From: Aequorivita soesokkakensis
GTDB lineage: Bacteria > Bacteroidota > Bacteroidia > Flavobacteriales > Flavobacteriaceae
Direction: 5' to 3'
Assembly: GCF_001641085.1 (NCBI RefSeq)
Contig: NZ_LXIE01000045.1
Coordinates: forward strand, 1 to 64,000
Length of the DNA stretch: 64,000 nucleotides
Part shown: piece by piece, positions 60,571 to 64,000 of the stretch
Layout: each line of letters begins with the position of its first letter
How positions within the stretch are numbered: position 1 is the first letter of the stretch
The notes under the pieces: model-generated
The model's database searches: none
The model's input: the letters and a program-made list of their open reading frames with translations, nothing else
What the model was told of the DNA's origin: nothing
Position numbers and translations under genes: made by a program

Positions 60571-61149
60571 ATGAATTTCTATTTAGATTCCCACATTCGT
60601 GCTGCCCGAAAATCAGATTATAAAAAAGTAGCGCCTTTAATAATTCAGGCTATGGAAGACTTGGCTTGCACCTTTGCCAATACTGAAGATCCACAAATGG
60701 CCATTCCACTTTTTGAGTATTTTTTTCAGCAAAAAGCCAATCAATACAGTTTTGAACATACGTTGGTATATGAAGAAAAAGACGAGGTTATGGGTTCCAT
60801 TACTTTTTATGACGGCACATTGTTACGACAATACCGAAAACCATTTTTAGAATATATAGCCGAAAAGTATAAGGTTACCGGTTTAGTAATTGAAGATGAA
60901 ACCGCACCGAATGAAATATATATTGACACAGTAAGTGTTTCCCCTAAACATCAAGGAAAAGGGATTGGCAAAAAATTATTGGCATCGGCAATAAGTCAGG
61001 CAAGGAAGAGCAGCCAAGAAAAAATTGGCCTTTTAGTGGATTTTAAAAACCCCAATGCCAAAAAATTATATTCGGCATTGGGGTTTGAGACTGTGGGTAA
61101 AAAACAACTTGGCAACAGTGTTTACGAACATTTGCAGCTCAAGTTGTAG
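60571..61149 (+). CDS. GNAT-family acetyltransferase
   Basis: 192 residues of the GNAT fold with RAARKSDYKKVAPLIIQAM near the N-terminus, the acetyl-CoA loop QGKGIGKKLLASAI and the C-terminal NPNAKKLYSALGFETVG. Unlike the GNAT in the cassette array it is flanked by ordinary chromosomal genes. It is convergent with ferritin with a three-base gap. The substrate is unknown. Confidence 0.88.
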   Translation: MNFYLDSHIRAARKSDYKKVAPLIIQAMEDLACTFANTEDPQMAIPLFEYFFQQKANQYSFEHTLVYEEKDEVMGSITFYDGTLLRQYRKPFLEYIAEKYKVTGLVIEDETAPNEIYIDTVSVSPKHQGKGIGKKLLASAISQARKSSQEKIGLLVDFKNPNAKKLYSALGFETVGKKQLGNSVYEHLQLKL

Positions 61150-61152
61150 TTT

Positions 61153-61704
61153 TTAAGGGTTATCAACACTTGCATCTCGGGCAAGATCTGCATCGTCTTC
61201 TTGTTTTCCAATTTTGCTATCCAAATAAAGCAGTGACTCGCTGCTTGCTTTTGGGCCGCCTGCAATTTTCAGTTTGTCCAAAAGATCCATTATCAATGTT
61301 TCTTCTTCAATCTGTTCTTTTACAAACCATTGGCCAAAATTCCAAGTGGCCCAATCTTTTTCTTTTTGGGCGAGGTTTACAATTTCATAAATAGCCGTAG
61401 TGTTATCTACTTCGTGCTGAAAGGTTTTTTCAAAACATTCCTGTAAATTTTTGGGATCTTTTGGCGGCGCGGCAAGTGCAGAAATTTTTGCCCTTCCGCC
61501 GCGTTCCTGAATGTATTCAATAACCTTCATCATATGGTTTCGCTCTTCTCCGGAATGTCTGAAAAACAAATTCGCAACGCCAGCATAACCTTCACTGTCG
61601 GCCCAAACGGCATAGGAAAGATAAATCTGTGCGGCATTAGCTTCCTTTGTTACTTGTTTATTTAAAATGTCTTCAATTGATTTTGATAGTCTGTTGGTAT
61701 CCAT
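61153..61704 (-). CDS. ftn: Ferritin
   Basis: 183 residues, four-helix bacterial ferritin. Ferroxidase ligands are readable: the first-helix Glu in TKEANAAQIYLSYAVWAD, EERNHMMKVIEYI (ExxH), the third-helix Glu in EKTFQHEVDNTTAIYEIV, and WFVKEQIEEETLIMDLLDKL. It stores iron as ferric mineral and limits oxidative damage. The C-terminal tail beyond residue 160 is short and acidic. No haem-binding Met as in bacterioferritin is evident. Confidence 0.93.
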   Translation of the reverse strand: MDTNRLSKSIEDILNKQVTKEANAAQIYLSYAVWADSEGYAGVANLFFRHSGEERNHMMKVIEYIQERGGRAKISALAAPPKDPKNLQECFEKTFQHEVDNTTAIYEIVNLAQKEKDWATWNFGQWFVKEQIEEETLIMDLLDKLKIAGGPKASSESLLYLDSKIGKQEDDADLARDASVDNP

Positions 61705-61779
61705 AATAATAGTTTTCCCCTAAATTACTTAATGTTGTGGAAACTGCCTTTTCCCTTAACATTCCGTTAGCGCAATTTT

Positions 61780-62499
61780 TTAGGAAAACAATTGGTTGAG
61801 CACCGCGAGTGATTTTGGTTTTTGATAACCCTGCACGTGAAAGCTGTAATAAGACAAAACCAGTTCCAAGAGCGCTTGACGATCTTTTTTTGAAAGTTTG
61901 ATGGTGTTTAAAGTCTGAAAATCAATTTCGAAGAATTTTTTTAGATTTTCTATTTGTGGGCCTTCCAAACAATAATTACTCGAGTTTACAGCTTGAAAAT
62001 TTCCCTCCATTATATTGAAATATTTTGCTCCACTATTTGAAGCATCCGGATAAAAGCCCAAATGCATGCTCAATTGCAGCAAAAAGTGAATATGAAAATT
62101 AGCTATTTCAGTATGCCTATCAAGCCATTGGATTGAATGTTCCAAAAAGATGTAAAGTTCTGTATTTGCTTCTTCCTCACGGATGCAGTTTTTCAACATT
62201 TCTGACAAAAACATAACCAAGCCAGATTTTACAATATCTGTGTGCAAGGTTTGATTAGGCTGAAAAATTTTTGCTTCCTTAATATATTCCAGCGTGCCTT
62301 TGTTTTTGTGGTCCGCAATTAGTTCCAAATGTGTTAGCGGCTGAAAATAGGATGCTTTCAGCTTGCCTTTTTTCGATTTGAGTATATTGCGCAACAAATA
62401 GCTTTTTACCCCTGAAACTTCTGTAAAACAAGAAACTATAAGATCTGCTTCGGAATATTTTATGGCTGAAAAAACAATGGCTTTGGTGGCGACAACCAT
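61780..62499 (-). CDS. recO: DNA repair protein RecO
   Basis: 239 residues with the RecO OB-fold start (MVVATKAIVFSAIKYSEADLIVSCFTE) and the helical C-terminal region (NSSNYCLEGPQIENLKKFFEID). RecO loads RecA at gaps together with RecFR. Its start overlaps the stop of the porZ-like gene by one base (TGATG), a coupled pair often kept in Flavobacteriia. Confidence 0.9.
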   Translation of the reverse strand: MVVATKAIVFSAIKYSEADLIVSCFTEVSGVKSYLLRNILKSKKGKLKASYFQPLTHLELIADHKNKGTLEYIKEAKIFQPNQTLHTDIVKSGLVMFLSEMLKNCIREEEANTELYIFLEHSIQWLDRHTEIANFHIHFLLQLSMHLGFYPDASNSGAKYFNIMEGNFQAVNSSNYCLEGPQIENLKKFFEIDFQTLNTIKLSKKDRQALLELVLSYYSFHVQGYQKPKSLAVLNQLFS

Positions 62500-64000
62500 C
62501 AGCGGATAATCATTATTTTTGAGACTTTGGTCTCAACATTGTCCTCCGTGGTTACGAGCACCAAATAAACTCCAGAACGAACTTTGTATTTTCCAAAAGC
62601 GGTGGTGTCCCATAATACGCTTCCTCCTTCTGAGGTTTCCTCAAAAACAAGGTTGCCTGTTATATCGGTGATTTTCACATTGGCTTGAGCGGTAAGTCCG
62701 TCAATAGTAACATTGCCATTAAATCCAGGACGCACCGGATTGGGAAAAGCGTGAACGTTTTCAAGATTATCACTTGGTGCTGTAGCAGTTCCTTTATAAG
62801 CAACCAGACCTTGCGTTGTAGCGAAATAAACAACCCCAGTAAAAGGATCAATCGCTATATCTTGTACATTATTGGTGGGCAATGGTGAATTATCCTTTGT
62901 AAATCTAAGTAAGGTTTCCTGCCCGTTTGGAGACAAATAGAAAACCCCGGAGGTAGCGGTGGAAATCCATTTATTGTTAGACCCATCTACTTCAATGTCT
63001 GTAATAGATTGCTCAAAGAGAAGCTCTTGTGCCACCCCATTTTCAAGAATTATAATTGCTTGTGCTTCTGGCACCGTTCCATCTTCAAAAATACTTCCAG
63101 GACTATATAAAACCCGGAGTCCCTTAAGTGTGCCTATCCACAATCTGTTCTGACTGTCAAATGCCAATGCCCTTACACTTGAGGAAGGTAAGTTACCGTT
63201 ACCTGAATCTTCCCCTATTTTATTAAACTTATTGGTAGTTGCGTTATAACCTATCACTCCATTTTTATAAGTTCCGAAGAAAATATAATTTTCTCGGCTC
63301 AAGGCTAACTTGGTCAAAGCCAAATCACTTGCTGGATTGAAAAGTACTGAAACATCTGTTTTTTGAAATTGTCCGTTTGGAGTCAATTTAATAAGCCCTT
63401 CATCTATCTTACTTTGCACAAACCAAAGGTTTCCTTGATTGTCAAATTCAGATCCATAAATCCTAACCCCAGCATCATCACTTCCAATTATTACTCTTTC
63501 CAAAGGACTGTTGGAATCGTCATACAAGATTGTTGGCACATCATCTACAATTTTTAGCAATCCCCCTTGAAAGGAACTCATATATACCTCATTAGGTGCT
63601 TGTGGATTTATTGTTGCTTTTAATAAATCTGTTGGTTCGCCACCAACGCTGGCATTTAAATCTTCGTATGAAATATTTGACCAAAGCGTATCTTTTAAAT
63701 GGCTAACACCATATCTACTCAAAACGCCATCTGGAAAAAATGGATTAAAATCACGATCCACTTCGCCAAAAGTCACCCATAATTGGCCCGGTGTAGCATC
63801 AAGTGCAAAAGATTTGTTTCTGATAGGCCCGTTCGGCAAAACCTGTGTTGCTTGCATGGTTCCAAAAGGAACAATTAAAAGTCCGTCCTCTGCCGTACCT
63901 ATATAAAAATTATTTCCAAATCCGTACCCAGAAAGCAGGTTTAAATCAAAACCGAGAACATTGTTTACCGCTGCCTGTTGTACAAAACCTTCTGAATAAG
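62499..64000 (-). CDS. porZ: PorZ-like two-component-regulator-propeller protein, 5' end off window
   Basis: The frame is open from 62499 to the window edge; 500 residues are visible and the N-terminus lies beyond 64000. Propeller repeats are clear (VDDVPTILYDDSN, LWFVQSKIDEGLIKLTPNG, RLWIGTLKGLRVLY, NKWISTATSGVFYLSP, VYFATTQGLVAYKG). The C-terminal 90 residues (AFPNPVRPGFNGNVTIDG, VKITDITGNLVFE) form a T9SS type A-like domain. PorZ is a surface component of the T9SS needed to anchor A-LPS-linked cargo. The recO neighbour is typical of porZ. The ATG at 63857 is internal and should not be used as the start. Confidence 0.85.
   Translation of the reverse strand, partial: YSEGFVQQAAVNNVLGFDLNLLSGYGFGNNFYIGTAEDGLLIVPFGTMQATQVLPNGPIRNKSFALDATPGQLWVTFGEVDRDFNPFFPDGVLSRYGVSHLKDTLWSNISYEDLNASVGGEPTDLLKATINPQAPNEVYMSSFQGGLLKIVDDVPTILYDDSNSPLERVIIGSDDAGVRIYGSEFDNQGNLWFVQSKIDEGLIKLTPNGQFQKTDVSVLFNPASDLALTKLALSRENYIFFGTYKNGVIGYNATTNKFNKIGEDSGNGNLPSSSVRALAFDSQNRLWIGTLKGLRVLYSPGSIFEDGTVPEAQAIIILENGVAQELLFEQSITDIEVDGSNNKWISTATSGVFYLSPNGQETLLRFTKDNSPLPTNNVQDIAIDPFTGVVYFATTQGLVAYKGTATAPSDNLENVHAFPNPVRPGFNGNVTIDGLTAQANVKITDITGNLVFEETSEGGSVLWDTTAFGKYKVRSGVYLVLVTTEDNVETKVSKIMIIR

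Noticed and set aside
60571..61149. A further cassette carrying the second GNAT gene
   Set aside because: No core sites or palindromes flank it; neighbours are ordinary chromosomal genes.

Overview
The window is about 64 kb of A+T-rich chromosome from a member of the Bacteroidota, most likely a marine or aquatic Flavobacteriaceae. The evidence is the gene content: TonB-dependent receptors with an N-terminal carboxypeptidase-like domain, C-terminal type IX secretion (T9SS) sorting domains, a recO-porZ pair, a bacteroidetes-type 1134-residue IleRS, a three-subunit transhydrogenase, TANNTTTG-type promoters and weak ribosome binding sites. I do not assign a genus.

Layout. 0-4.2 kb: secreted nuclease-like protein, small envelope proteins, PAP2 phosphatase, DUF347 membrane protein. 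4.2-16.3 kb: minus-strand block with a TonB receptor, M23 peptidase, DUF3108 protein, the tyrosine-degradation genes hppD and hmgA separated by a decayed toxin-antitoxin pair, a patatin/Omp85 fusion and uvrC. 16.4-19.2 kb: His-rich small protein plus TonB receptor. 19.3-23.1 kb: tight operon of two RimK-type ATP-grasp ligases around a retropepsin-like protease, then an aspartoacylase-like M14 hydrolase and 5-formyl-THF cyclo-ligase. 23.2-29.1 kb: small membrane proteins, lspA, DksA-like protein, ileS. 29.4-35.1 kb: dsbD, class V aminotransferase, outer-membrane and small proteins. 35.2-41.7 kb: 1764-residue HYR-repeat T9SS protein, tail-collar protein and a degenerate intradiol-dioxygenase-like protein.

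41.9-49.8 kb looks like one regulatory unit. A cytosolic histidine kinase and an NtrC-type sigma-54 activator are followed by a near-consensus sigma-54 promoter. That promoter reads into a 57-residue Cys-rich protein and glutamate dehydrogenase, then a GreA/Rnk-like protein and the pntA1-pntA2-pntB transhydrogenase. The genes suggest control of nitrogen assimilation and NAD(P)H balance.

54.5-57.7 kb is the most unusual part: four minus-strand single-gene units (TPR protein, GNAT acetyltransferase, secreted unknown, RelA/SpoT-type synthetase). They are separated by 136-142 bp imperfect palindromes sharing a core and a central hairpin. Each unit starts with GTTGTGC- or GTTGGCG-like sequence and ends with its complement. 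This is the architecture of integron gene cassettes with attC sites, with no integrase in the window. Five 43-bp palindromic tandem repeats lie just beside it.

58-64 kb: conserved hypothetical gene, PPOX-family protein, sorbosone-dehydrogenase-like protein, GNAT, ferritin, recO and a porZ-like gene that runs off the right edge. No rRNA, tRNA, CRISPR array, transposase or phage module was recognised. Names rest on reading motifs by eye; no database search was run.
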